Positions 44,350-52,757 of a stretch of 64,000 bases of DNA are shown piece after piece. Source of the stretch: Micromonospora sp. WMMD1102 (GTDB taxonomy: Bacteria; Actinomycetota; Actinomycetes; Mycobacteriales; Micromonosporaceae); contig NZ_JARUBN010000001.1 in assembly GCF_029626265.1 (NCBI RefSeq), positions 7,629,001 through 7,693,000 on the forward strand, written 5' to 3'. A model generated the notes under the pieces. That model was not told the origin of the DNA and ran no database searches. It saw only the letters and a list, made by a program, of their open reading frames with translations. Made by a program: the position numbers and the translations under genes. Position 1 is the stretch's first letter. Every line of letters starts with the position of its first letter.

Positions 44350-45597
44350 GTGCCGCAGCACGGAATCGGGATCGGGGCGACGGACGCGGTGCCGGACGGG
44401 TCGGCCGGCTCCCCGGGCCGCGCCGCGTGGTGGGGCCCGTCGGCCGGCCGCGCACCCCGGCGCTCGTTCCGGTCCGGCCTGCGACTCGGCACCGGGGTAC
44501 TGCTCGGCGCCGCCACCGCGCTTGTCGACCTCGGCTACCTCGCCGGCGCGGTACCCGGCTACGCCGCCCTCGCCGGATCCCCCCGGTCCCGCCGCCGGCT
44601 GGCCGAGCTCGCCCGCCGGCTCGCCGAGTACGACCGACGGCGGGTCGAGCGGTATTTCGGGGACAGTCCGGCCGGCACGGTCAGCGACGCCCGTGCGGTG
44701 GGCTATCTCGCCGCCCGTGCGCCGGTGGGCGTACTCGGCGGGATCGTGTTGCTGATGATGCTGTACGGCGCGGTGGTGGTCGGTGCCGTGATCGTCGGCT
44801 GGCTGGTCGGCCGTCCGGTCGACGACATCGAGGCCACGCCGGTGATCGTGGTGTACTTCGGGGTGTTGGCCGTGGTGCTGCTCTTCCTGGCCGTGCAGGG
44901 CGTCGTCGGCGTCGCGGCGCTGGACCGGCGGCTGGCCCGGCGGTTCCTCGGGCCGAGCGGCCGGGAGCTGCTGGAGCGCCGGATCACCGAGCTTTCCGCC
45001 AGCCGGGCCGGGGTGCTGGCGGCGGTCGACGCGGAGCGGCGCCGGATCGAGCGGGACCTGCACGACGGCGTACAGCAGCGGCTGGTCGCGCTCGGCATGC
45101 TGGTCGGTCGGGCCCGCCGGACCAGCGACCCGGCGAAGGCGACCGAACTGTTGCGCCAGGCGCACGAGGAGTCCGCCCGGGTCCTCGACGACCTTCGCGA
45201 GGTCGCCTGGCGGGTCTATCCGACCGCGCTGGACAATCTGGGGCTGGCCGACGCGCTGGCCCGGGTCGCCGAGCACGCCGGGCTGCCGGTCCGGGTCGAC
45301 TGCCGGCTGGTCGGCCGGCCGGCGCGGGCGGTCGAGACGGCCGCGTACTTCGTGGTCTCGGAGGCGGTGACGAATGCCGCCAAGCACGCCCGGGCCGGCC
45401 AGGTCGACGTCGGGGTCGTGGTCCGGGACGGGCGGCTGGTGGTGACGGTGGTCGACGACGGGGTCGGCGGGGCGGACCCGGCCGGCGCCGGCCTGTCCGG
45501 GCTGGCCCGCCGGGTCGCCGCGCTGGACGGCCGCCTCCGGGTGACCAGCCCGGCCGGCGGCCCCACGACGATCGAGGCGGAGCTGCCGTGCGGGTGA
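44350..45597 (+). CDS. Sensor histidine kinase (NarL/DesK class)
   Basis: The 415-residue kinase has an N-terminal pair of hydrophobic regions (LRLGTGVLLGAATALVDLGYLAG; GVLGGIVLLMMLYGAVVVGAVIVGWLVG) and a further helix (VIVVYFGVLAVVLLFLAVQGV). A HisKA_3 dimerisation helix has the phosphoacceptor His in RRRIERDLHDGVQQRLVALGM. A HATPase domain has SEAVTNAAKHARAG (N box) and VVDDGVGGADPAGAGLSGLARRV. The start is uncertain; GTG 44350 gives the shortest sensible N-terminus and the ribosome site is weak. It overlaps its response regulator gene by 10 bp. The signal is unknown. Confidence 0.87.
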   Translation: MPQHGIGIGATDAVPDGSAGSPGRAAWWGPSAGRAPRRSFRSGLRLGTGVLLGAATALVDLGYLAGAVPGYAALAGSPRSRRRLAELARRLAEYDRRRVERYFGDSPAGTVSDARAVGYLAARAPVGVLGGIVLLMMLYGAVVVGAVIVGWLVGRPVDDIEATPVIVVYFGVLAVVLLFLAVQGVVGVAALDRRLARRFLGPSGRELLERRITELSASRAGVLAAVDAERRRIERDLHDGVQQRLVALGMLVGRARRTSDPAKATELLRQAHEESARVLDDLREVAWRVYPTALDNLGLADALARVAEHAGLPVRVDCRLVGRPARAVETAAYFVVSEAVTNAAKHARAGQVDVGVVVRDGRLVVTVVDDGVGGADPAGAGLSGLARRVAALDGRLRVTSPAGGPTTIEAELPCG

Positions 45598-46232
45598 TGC
45601 TGGCCGAGGACTCGACCCTGCTGCGGGAGGGGCTGGTCCGGCTGCTGGCCGAGGAGGGGCACCAGGTCACCGCCGCCGTCGGGAACGCGGGCGCCCTGGT
45701 CGCGGCCGTCGCGGCGGACCCGCCGGAGGCGGTGGTGGTGGACGTACGGATGCCGCCGACGCACACCGACGAGGGGCTGCGCGCCGCACTGGAGATCCGT
45801 CGCCGCTGGCCCGCCGTCGGGGTCCTGGTCCTCTCCCAGTACGTCGAGAAGCGTTACGCCGTCGAGTTGCTGACCAGCTCCAGCGGCGGGGTCGGCTACC
45901 TGCTGAAGGACCGGGTGGCCCAGGTCGGCGAGTTCCTCGACGCGCTGGCCCGGGTCGGCGAGGGCGGCGCCGCCTTCGACCCGGAGGTGGTACGCCAACT
46001 GCTGGCCCGGACCAGCCACACCGACCCGCTCGCCCGGCTGACCGCACGCGAGCGGGCGGTGCTGGACCTGATGGCGCAGGGGCACACGAACGCCGCCATC
46101 GCCGGGCAGTTGCACGTCTCGCAGAGCGCCGTCGAGAAGCACGTGAACGCCGTCTTCGACAAGCTCAACCTGGCCCACGTCACCGGCTACAGCCGGCGGG
46201 TACTCGCCGTCCTCCGCTATCTCGGCGGCTGA
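45588..46232 (+). CDS. LuxR/NarL family response regulator
   Basis: The 214-residue regulator has a receiver domain with acidic residues in MLAEDSTLLREG, phosphoacceptor Asp in AVVVDVRMPPTHTDEG, and Lys in GYLLKDRVAQV. A C-terminal HTH follows (LTARERAVLDLMAQGHTNAAIAGQLHVSQSAVEKHVNAVFDKLNL). It is the partner of the overlapping histidine kinase. The first GTG at 45588 is used; GTG 45594 or ATG 45597 would shorten it by two or three residues. Its stop codon forms the first bases of a 13-bp repeat array. Confidence 0.92.
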   Translation: MRVMLAEDSTLLREGLVRLLAEEGHQVTAAVGNAGALVAAVAADPPEAVVVDVRMPPTHTDEGLRAALEIRRRWPAVGVLVLSQYVEKRYAVELLTSSSGGVGYLLKDRVAQVGEFLDALARVGEGGAAFDPEVVRQLLARTSHTDPLARLTARERAVLDLMAQGHTNAAIAGQLHVSQSAVEKHVNAVFDKLNLAHVTGYSRRVLAVLRYLGG

Positions 46233-46329
46233 GCCGCCCGGCCGAGCCGCCCGGCCGAGCCGCCCGGCCGAGCCGCCCGGCCGAGCCGCCCGGCCGAGCC
46301 GCCCGGCCGAGCCGCCCGGCTGAGCCGCC
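46231..46329. repeat. 13-bp tandem repeat array
   Basis: The unit GAGCCGCCCGGCC occurs seven times from 46231 (the last ending in T), followed by a partial copy to 46329. It starts inside the stop codon of the response regulator gene. The unit contains the self-complementary GCCGGGCGGC-like core. It lies between convergent genes and precedes a terminator hairpin. Confidence 0.88.
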
Positions 46330-46387
46330 GCACGGCAGGGTCCTCCTCGACACCGCTGACCGCTGCGGAGCACAGGCTCGCGGAGCA

Positions 46388-46423
46388 CAGGACCCCTCCC
46401 CCGGGGGCGGGGAAGGGGTCCTG
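46388..46423. terminator. Bidirectional terminator between response regulator and DedA genes
   Basis: Arms CAGGACCCCT (46388-46397) and AGGGGTCCTG (46414-46423) enclose an internal CCCCC/GGGGG pairing, giving a strong 10- to 15-bp hairpin. It sits between convergent genes. No T-run follows, which is usual in high-GC actinobacteria. Confidence 0.75.
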
Positions 46424-46435
46424 CGGTGCCCCGCG

Positions 46436-47101
46436 TCACATGCGGTGGCGGCTCCGCGGGCGCTCGCGCCGGGACAGCCGGGCGACGACGAACCAGCCGA
46501 CCGCGACCGCCACGACCACGATCACGATCTTCTGGAAGACGCTGGCGTACTCCTCGACCAGGTGCCAGTTCTCGCCGAGCAGATAGCCGGCGAGCACGAA
46601 GACGGTGTTCCAGATCAGGCTGCCGACGGCGGTGCAGAGCAGGAAGGTGCCCAGCCGCATCCGCTCGATGCCGGCCGGGATGGAGATCAGGCTCCGGAAG
46701 ATCGGGATCATCCGGCCGAGGAGGACCGTCTTGACCCCGTGCCGGAGGAACCACGCCTCGGTGCGGTCCACGTCGGCGAGCTTGACCAGCGGGAGCCGGG
46801 CGGCGATCGCCCGGGTCCGCTCCCGACCGAGCAGCGCGCCGACGTAGTAGAGCGCCAGCGCGCCGACCACGGAACCGACGGTGGTCCAGAAGATCGCCGA
46901 CCAGAGACTCATCTCTCCCCGGCTGGCGGCGAAGCCGGCCAACGGCAGGATGATCTCGCTGGGCAGCGGCGGGAAGAGGTTCTCCAGAGCCACCGCCAGG
47001 CCGGCTCCGGGGGCACCGAGCCGGTCCATCAGGTCGGTCGCCCACTCGGCGATCCCGGACAGGGTCGGTTCGGCGGCCAGCGGAGTCGTATCATCGATCA
47101 T
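46436..47101 (-). CDS. DedA family membrane protein
   Basis: The 221-residue protein starts with an acidic N-terminal part, then shows the DedA core: ALENLFPPLPSEIILPLAGFAASRGEMSLW (membrane-embedded acidic residue and proline hairpin), VGALALYYVGALLGRERTRA, AWFLRHGVKTVLLGRMIPIFRSLISIPAGIERM (the conserved G-R-x-I-P-x-x-R segment) and two C-terminal helices. DedA/VTT proteins act in flipping undecaprenyl phosphate or phospholipids across the membrane. ATG 47101 is the first start after a stop-free frame that continues upstream as shadow. It stands alone, convergent with the two-component operon. Confidence 0.93.
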   Translation of the reverse strand: MIDDTTPLAAEPTLSGIAEWATDLMDRLGAPGAGLAVALENLFPPLPSEIILPLAGFAASRGEMSLWSAIFWTTVGSVVGALALYYVGALLGRERTRAIAARLPLVKLADVDRTEAWFLRHGVKTVLLGRMIPIFRSLISIPAGIERMRLGTFLLCTAVGSLIWNTVFVLAGYLLGENWHLVEEYASVFQKIVIVVVAVAVGWFVVARLSRRERPRSRHRM

Positions 47102-47304
47102 GAATCCGACGCTAGCCGGTGCTACCTGTCCAAACCCTGTGGAGCGGCGCCCGATCGCCTGCCGCGCACCACAGTCACGGACTGCGGTGAACCACATGCG
47201 GCGTCCGTTCGTACCAGTCGATATCGCCACCGCCGTCGGCGGTCCGGCGACCAGGCGATGACGGGCCGGTGACGGCCCTGGGACCGCGAGGAGGCGGACG
47301 CCGA

Positions 47305-48033
47305 GTGGCGGAAAGCTCAGCACAGTGGACGGTGGCGGAGTCGAGCGGACGGCACCGGAAGGCCGGGGCGGACAACCGGCGGGCCCGCTCCAACCGTCGG
47401 CTCCGGCTGGTCTCCACGGTGGGCCTCGGAGCCGGGCTGCTGCTCCTCGCCATCCCGCTCGGGGCGGACAGCCTGCGCACGATGGTCTGGGGTGGCGGCA
47501 CCGAACCGGGTGTCGGGGTGCCGGCGGCGGCGACCAGCCCGCCGGGGTCGGGCGCCGAGCCGCCGCCGGCCGGGCCGACCCCGGACCCCGCCGGGCCGAC
47601 CGGTACGCCCGGACCCACCCCGACGGCGGCCCCGAGCCCGACCTCCCGGGCCGGCGGTGCGGGTGTGTCGACCCCGCCCGCACCGCCGACGCCGTCGCGG
47701 CCACCGCTACAGGGCGCGGCGGCACCCACACCCCCCGCTACCACCGGCCCGCCCGCACCGGCCGCCCCGCCGCCCCCGCCGCCGCAGCCCGTGCTGCTCG
47801 GCCCGGACGGCCGGGACGGGCTGACCCGGATGATGGACCGCTACTGCGACGACCACGTCGGGGCGAGCTGGGCGGACACCCGTGGCGACGGCGGCTGGGA
47901 GTGCGAGCGCCTGCTGCTGCCGTCCCGGACCGTCGACATCGACCGGGCCTGCCGGGACACCTACGGCGACGACGCGTTCGCGCAGAACCCGGACGCCCGC
48001 GACCCGTTCGGCTGGCGCTGCTTCCGGCGCTGA
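47305..48033 (+). CDS. Membrane-anchored protein with small Cys-containing exodomain
   Basis: The 242-residue product (GTG 47305, GAGGAGGCGG eight bases upstream) has a basic cytoplasmic start, one membrane helix (LVSTVGLGAGLLLLAIPLGADSL) and a Pro/Thr/Ala-rich linker of about 110 residues. A compact C-terminal domain of about 65 residues has three cysteines: MMDRYCDDHVGASWADTRGDGGWECERLLL...RACRDTYGDDAF...GWRCFRR (a fourth Cys ends it). The domain may carry two disulfides outside the cell. I do not recognise the family; similar wall-spanning proteins with Pro-rich stalks are frequent in Micromonosporaceae. Confidence 0.72.
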   Translation: MAESSAQWTVAESSGRHRKAGADNRRARSNRRLRLVSTVGLGAGLLLLAIPLGADSLRTMVWGGGTEPGVGVPAAATSPPGSGAEPPPAGPTPDPAGPTGTPGPTPTAAPSPTSRAGGAGVSTPPAPPTPSRPPLQGAAAPTPPATTGPPAPAAPPPPPPQPVLLGPDGRDGLTRMMDRYCDDHVGASWADTRGDGGWECERLLLPSRTVDIDRACRDTYGDDAFAQNPDARDPFGWRCFRR

Positions 48034-48177
48034 CCCGGCCCCGGGACAGCAGACTCACCGTCGCCGGGGCGCGGGTGCTGGCCCGCACGTGCACACCGGG
48101 CAGCCGACGCCTGGTCGGGCCGGTACTGTGCTCGATAGCCACGGGCGGGACGCAACCACGGTCGAGGTGAACCAGTC

Positions 48178-49638
48178 ATCGACGCCCTACTCCTCAGCAC
48201 CCTGCTGCCGCTGGCCGGCTTCGCCCTGCTGACCGCCGGCAACGCATTCTTCGTCGCCGCCGAGTTCGCACTGGTCACAGTGGACCGGTCCGAACTCGAC
48301 CGGCGGGTGTCCGGCGGCGACCGGCGGGCCGGCACGGTCCGCAAGGCGCTGCGGGAACTCTCCTTCCAGCTCTCCGGCGCGCAGCTGGGGATCACCATCA
48401 CCGCCCTGCTCACCGGCTATCTCGCCGAGCCGGCCCTGGCGAAGCTCTTCGCCCCGCTGCTCCGGCCGGTCGCCGGGGACGCCACCGGGCGGGTCACCCC
48501 GCTACTCGCGCTGGCCCTGGCCACCCTGCTGTCGATGCTCTTCGGCGAGCTGGTGCCGAAGAACGCCGCGCTGGCCCGCCCGATGCCGGTCGCGCTGGCC
48601 ACCGCCGGGCCGATGCGGGCGTTCTCCCGGATCTTCGGCTGGCTGATCCAGGCGCTGAACAACTCGGCGAACTGGCTGGTCCGCCGGCTCGGCGTGGAGC
48701 CGCAGGAGGAGTTGGCCAGCGCCCGGTCCCCCGAGGAACTCGGCCTGCTGGCGGCGATCTCCGCGCAGGCCGGAGCGCTGCCCCGGGAGACCGCGATGCT
48801 GCTGCAACGGACGATCCGGTTCGGTGACAAGCGGGCCGCCGAGGCGATGACGCCCCGGGTCGACGTGGTCGCCCTGCGGGCCACCGCTCCGGTCGCCCAG
48901 CTGCTGGCCCTGGCCCAGCAGACCGGCCGGACCCGGTTCCCGGTCTACGAGGAGACCGTCGACCTGGTCACCGGCGTGGCCGGAGTGGTCGAGGCGCTCG
49001 GCGTACCACCGCACCGGCGGGACTCCACCACGGTGGCGGCGGTGGCCCGTGAGCCGGTGTACGTGCCGGAGAGCCTGGACCTGGACGGCGTACTCGCGGC
49101 GCTGCGCGCGGCCGGTGCGGACCTGGCGATAGTGGTCGACGAGTACGGCGGCACCGACGGGGTGGTCACCGTGGAGGACCTGGTGGAGGAGCTGGTCGGG
49201 GAGATCGCCGACGAGTTCGACCCGGTCGCCGAGGAGCCCGTACCGGTCGCCGGCCGATCCACACCGGGTGCCGGCGGTTCCGCGCCGGGTGGCTCCGGCG
49301 GTTCCGCGCGGGGTGGTGCCGGTATCGCCGAGGGTGCCGCCGGTTCGGGGCGGGGCGCGGTCGAGGAGAGGCCGGTCGAGCTGACCGCCCCTGGCGGGGA
49401 ACGCACCGCACTCGTCGACGGGGTACTCCGCGCCGACGAGCTGGCCGAACAGGTCGGCTTCCGGCTGCCCGAGGGGCCGTACGAGACGTTGGGTGGTTTT
49501 CTGCTGGCCCGGCTCGGCCACATCCCGGAGGCCGGCGAGACCGTCGAGGAGCAGGGCTTCGAGTTCACCGTGGTCGAGGTGGTCCGGCACCGGATCGAGC
49601 AGGTCCGGGTGGTCCGGCCCGAGGAGACGGCCGGATGA
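48178..49638 (+). CDS. CNNM/CorC-type hemolysin family protein with apparent ATC start
   Basis: The 486-residue product has a DUF21 (CNNM) domain (LPLAGFALLTAGNAFFVAAEFALVTVDRSELDRR; QLSGAQLGITITALLTGYLAEPA; LFGELVPKNAALARP), two CBS domains (AMTPRVDVVALRAT; VAREPVYVPESLDLDGVLAALR) and a CorC_HlyC C-terminal domain. A Gly/Ser-rich insert lies between. Family proteins affect Mg2+ or other cation transport. The frame has no ATG, GTG, TTG or CTG between TAG 48136 and the conserved first helix; the Shine-Dalgarno GAGGTGA (48164-48170) is seven bases before ATC 48178. It overlaps the next CNNM gene by 4 bp. Confidence 0.82.
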   Translation: MDALLLSTLLPLAGFALLTAGNAFFVAAEFALVTVDRSELDRRVSGGDRRAGTVRKALRELSFQLSGAQLGITITALLTGYLAEPALAKLFAPLLRPVAGDATGRVTPLLALALATLLSMLFGELVPKNAALARPMPVALATAGPMRAFSRIFGWLIQALNNSANWLVRRLGVEPQEELASARSPEELGLLAAISAQAGALPRETAMLLQRTIRFGDKRAAEAMTPRVDVVALRATAPVAQLLALAQQTGRTRFPVYEETVDLVTGVAGVVEALGVPPHRRDSTTVAAVAREPVYVPESLDLDGVLAALRAAGADLAIVVDEYGGTDGVVTVEDLVEELVGEIADEFDPVAEEPVPVAGRSTPGAGGSAPGGSGGSARGGAGIAEGAAGSGRGAVEERPVELTAPGGERTALVDGVLRADELAEQVGFRLPEGPYETLGGFLLARLGHIPEAGETVEEQGFEFTVVEVVRHRIEQVRVVRPEETAG

Positions 49639-50684
49639 ACCTGCTGGTCACCCTCGGGCTGCTGCTCGGCAACGCCTTCTTCGTCGGCAGCGAGTTCGCG
49701 CTCATCGCGTCGCGGCGTACCGTGCTCGAACCGCTGGCGGCCGGGTCGCAGCGGGCCCGCTGGGCGCTCTCGGCGATGAACCAGATCCCGCTGATGATCG
49801 CCGGTGCCCAGCTCGGCATCACCATCTGCTCGCTCGGCCTCGGTGCCATCGCCGAGCCGGCCCTGGCGCACCTGCTGGAGGAGCCGTTCCACGCGGCCGG
49901 GCTGCCGGACCGGGCGGTGCACCCGGTCGCCTTCGTGATCGCGCTCGGCGTGGTGGTCTTCCTGCACACCGTGATCGGCGAGATGGTGCCGAAGAACATC
50001 ACGCTGGCCGGGCCGGAGCCGTCGGCGCTCTGGCTCGGGCCGGCGATGCTGGCCTTCTGCGTGGCGACCAAGCCGCTGCTGCTGGCGATGAAGTGGACGT
50101 CGGCGCGGATCCTGCGGCTGTGGCGGATCGAGGCGACCGACGCGGTGAAGACGGTCTTCACCGCCGAGGAGCTGGCCGGGCTGGTCTCGCAGGCGCGTAC
50201 CGAGGGACTGCTCGGCTCCGAGGAGCATGCCCGGATCACCGCCGCGCTGGCGCTGAACCGGCGTACCGCCGCCGACGCACTGCGCCCGTGGGCCAGCGTC
50301 ACCACGGTGGCCGAGGACGTCTCTCCGGCGTCCCTGGAGGTGCTGGCGACCCGGACCGGCCGGTCCCGGTTCCCGGTGGTGCAGCGGGCCGGCCGTCGGG
50401 TGCTGGGCTTCGTGCACGTCAAGGACGTCCTCGGGTATTCCGGTGCGGCCCGCCGGGCGCCGGTGCCGGCCGAGCTGCTCCGGCCGCTGGCCGTGGTGCC
50501 GCCGGAGCGCAGCCTCGCCGACCTGCTGCTGTCGATGCGCCGGGAGCGCCGGCACATGGTGCTGGTCAGCGACGGGCGGGTGCCGATGGGGGTGGTCACC
50601 CTGGACGACGTGCTCACCGCCGTCGTCGGGACGACCACCGACCCCACCGGCACCGGCACCGGCACCCAATCCGCACCGGTCTGA
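49635..50684 (+). CDS. CNNM/CorC-type hemolysin family protein
   Basis: The 349-residue protein starts MNLLVTLGLLLGNAFFVGSEFALIASRRTVLEPLA and contains IAGAQLGITICSLGLGAIAEPALA and GEMVPKNITLAGPEPSALW of the DUF21 membrane domain. A CBS pair follows (LRPWASVTTVAEDVSPASLEVLATRTGRSRFPVVQ; PLAVVPPERSLADLLLSMRRERRHMVLVSDG). It lacks the CorC_HlyC C-terminal domain of its neighbour. The ATG overlaps the upstream stop (ATGA). The two genes encode a likely hetero-oligomeric pair, as found in many actinobacteria. Confidence 0.9.
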   Translation: MNLLVTLGLLLGNAFFVGSEFALIASRRTVLEPLAAGSQRARWALSAMNQIPLMIAGAQLGITICSLGLGAIAEPALAHLLEEPFHAAGLPDRAVHPVAFVIALGVVVFLHTVIGEMVPKNITLAGPEPSALWLGPAMLAFCVATKPLLLAMKWTSARILRLWRIEATDAVKTVFTAEELAGLVSQARTEGLLGSEEHARITAALALNRRTAADALRPWASVTTVAEDVSPASLEVLATRTGRSRFPVVQRAGRRVLGFVHVKDVLGYSGAARRAPVPAELLRPLAVVPPERSLADLLLSMRRERRHMVLVSDGRVPMGVVTLDDVLTAVVGTTTDPTGTGTGTQSAPV

Positions 50685-50706
50685 CCCGACCGGGTCCGGC
50701 CTCGGC

Positions 50707-52316
50707 TCAGTGCGGTGCGCCGACCGGTGACGGCAGCAGCCGTACGTCGTCGGCGTGCACGAACATGATCCGGTGGCCGAACTGGATCTGGACGTACCGC
50801 CTGTCGCCCCGGACCACCGTCCAGTCCCCGGGTGACGAGCCGTCGAAGGTGGTGGCCCGGTAGTACTCGCCGGGCAGCACGTTCCCGACGGCGTACCGCT
50901 GCCCGGCGGCGAGGGTGTACTGCAACGGGGTGACCGGCTGCACCGGTACGCCGGCCGGATAGGCGTCCGCCTCCGGGTACGCCCGGCCGTACACCGGAAT
51001 CGTCGCCCGGCCCGGCTTCGGCGTCGCGACCAGGCCCACCGTCCACTTCGCGGTCGGCTTCGACCTCGGGTTGTGGAACCACGCCTTCTGCCCGAGATAC
51101 CAGATCGCGGTCCAGTCGCCCTGCCGGCCGGCGAGCGCGTACGTCTGTCCGGCCGACGCCCGCGCCCCGTGGTCGGAGATGTGCATCGTGTTCGGGGTGC
51201 CGTCCGGGCGCAGCCCGAGGTCGTTCACCAGCGGCGCGTCGGCGGTCGGTGCGGTGCGCAGCACCACCGACGACGACCCGCGCGCCGGGCACGGCACCCC
51301 GGCCGCCGTGCAGCCGGTGAACGCCGGCCGGTTGGTGGCGAAGTCCGGGTCGATGGTGACCAGTCCGGCGGCCGGTGCGCCGACGCCCCGGAACGGCGCC
51401 CTGAGCAGGTCGAAGTAGTGCGACCAGTCCCAGTACGGCCCGGGTTCCCAGTGCATGCCGCGCACGTTCGCCGGCAGGATCCCGGGGACGTTGTCGTGCC
51501 CGATGACGTGGTCGCGGTCGAGCGGGATGTCGTACCGGTCGGCGAGGTAGCGGACCAGTTTGGCCGAGGTCCGGTACATCGCCTCGGTGTACCAGGTGCC
51601 CTGTGCGGCGAAGCCCTCGTGTTCCAGGCCGATCGCCTTGGCGTTGACGTACCAGTTGCCGGCGTGCCAGGCCACGTCCCTGCCCTTCACGTGCTGCGCG
51701 ATGTGCCCGTCGGCGGAGCGGAGCGTGTAGTGCCAGCTCACGTAGGTCGGGTCCTGGACCAGCCGCAGCGTGGTGTCGTAGCTGCCCTCGGTGTCGTGGA
51801 TGACGATGTACTCGACCTTCTGCCGGGCGGGCCGGTCGGAGAGGTCGTGGTTGCCGTAGTCGCCCTCGCCGAACGCCTGGTAGGGGGCGGGGATCCACTC
51901 GCAGGAGATGTCGCGCGGGCACTCCAGCCCGTCCGGGCGGGGTCGGCCGGGCAGGCCGAGCCGGTCCAGCCAGTGCCGCTGCGGGACGATCCCGGGGTGG
52001 CCGGGGAGGGTGATCCGGTGCCCGTCGTCGGTGGTCCGGCTGGCACCCTCGGCGAGGGTCCGGTACACCTCGTCAGCGAAGGCGGCGGCGGCGTCCGCGC
52101 GGTCGCTGCCGGCGTACCGGGCCACCGCGCCGTACCAGGCCGCCGGGTCGCCGCGGCGGCGTACTCGGACTGCCGGGTGTCGGCGTACTCGGATTGCCGG
52201 GTGTCGGTCGACGGCGGCGCGGCGAGCGCGGGGCTGGCCGGCAGCAGTGCCGCAGCGCCGAGCAGGGCGGTGCCGATCGCGATTTTCCTGCTCAGCGGCG
52301 TTGTCGTGGGAAGCAT
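50707..52316 (-). pseudogene. N-acetylmuramoyl-L-alanine amidase gene, frameshifted near its 5' end
   Basis: The 5' part (ATG 52316, GGAGG upstream) encodes a signal peptide, MLPTTTPLSRKIAIGTALLG then AALLPASPALA. The catalytic body lies in a different frame: DPAAWYGAVARYAG, then an Amidase_2 zinc domain (EYIVIHDTEGSYDTTLRLVQDPTYVSWHY; VKGRDVAWHAGNWYVNAKAIGLEHEGF; HVIGHDNVPG) and C-terminal SH3-like repeats. The frames switch near 52145-52160, just past a 24-bp direct duplication encoding DTRQSEYA twice. Relatives I recall have about 100 extra residues at this point, so an internal 3n+1-bp deletion is likely. It could also be an assembly error. If intact it would be a secreted autolysin. Confidence 0.75.
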
Positions 52317-52529
52317 CGAACCTCCAGGGGCCGGGGTGGGCCTGCCGATCACCCTCCACCCGGGACACCGCTGCGGTCAATACCTGCCAAACAAGCTCGT
52401 CGCCATGTAGAAAACTTTCACCTATACCGAGCGTGTCCGAGCCGGTCCTCGTGGGTCGACTCCGCCGAGCGTCGGTTCGCGCCGTCCGTGACCGCCCCGA
52501 TACACAACGAATCGACTCAGATCACGGGG

Positions 52530-52559
52530 TTGCGTTTGGATAACACCCTTCTCTAAGGT
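52530..52559 (+). promoter_or_regulatory. Candidate promoter of the riboswitch-NlpC/P60 transcript
   Basis: TTGCGT (52530-52535) and TAAGGT (52554-52559) are separated by 18 bp, about 55 bp upstream of the riboswitch. The rest of the gap from 52317 to 52611 contains nothing else I can assign. Confidence 0.35.
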
Positions 52560-52611
52560 TGGGGACCGTCGAGCCGACGGCAGGCCGCCTAGCCGGGCGG
52601 CGACGTCTCGA

Positions 52612-52738
52612 CACCGCCGAATCGTCACACAGAGCGAACCGGGGACCCGAGCATCCTGGGGTGAATCCGCGCCTTCTGCGGTAGGGCGACACTCTTTCCG
52701 CCCGAACCCGTCAGCTAACCCGGTAGGCGGGCTACGGA
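52612..52738 (+). ncRNA. Cyclic di-AMP riboswitch (ydaO/yuaA type)
   Basis: The leader of the NlpC/P60 gene carries the conserved blocks of this class in order. They are GAACCGGGGACCC (about 52635-52648), TGGGGTGAATCCGC (52657-52670), a short variable hairpin GCCTTCTGCGGTAGGGC, then CCGCCCGAACCCG (52699-52711) and TCAGCTAACCCGGTAGGC (52711-52728). In actinobacteria this element precedes genes for cell-wall hydrolases such as RpfA and NlpC/P60 proteins, and c-di-AMP binding turns expression off. The gene start is 20 bp after the element, with AAGAAGGAG just behind it. Boundaries are approximate. Confidence 0.92.
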
Positions 52739-52757
52739 AGAAGGAGTACGGACCCCG

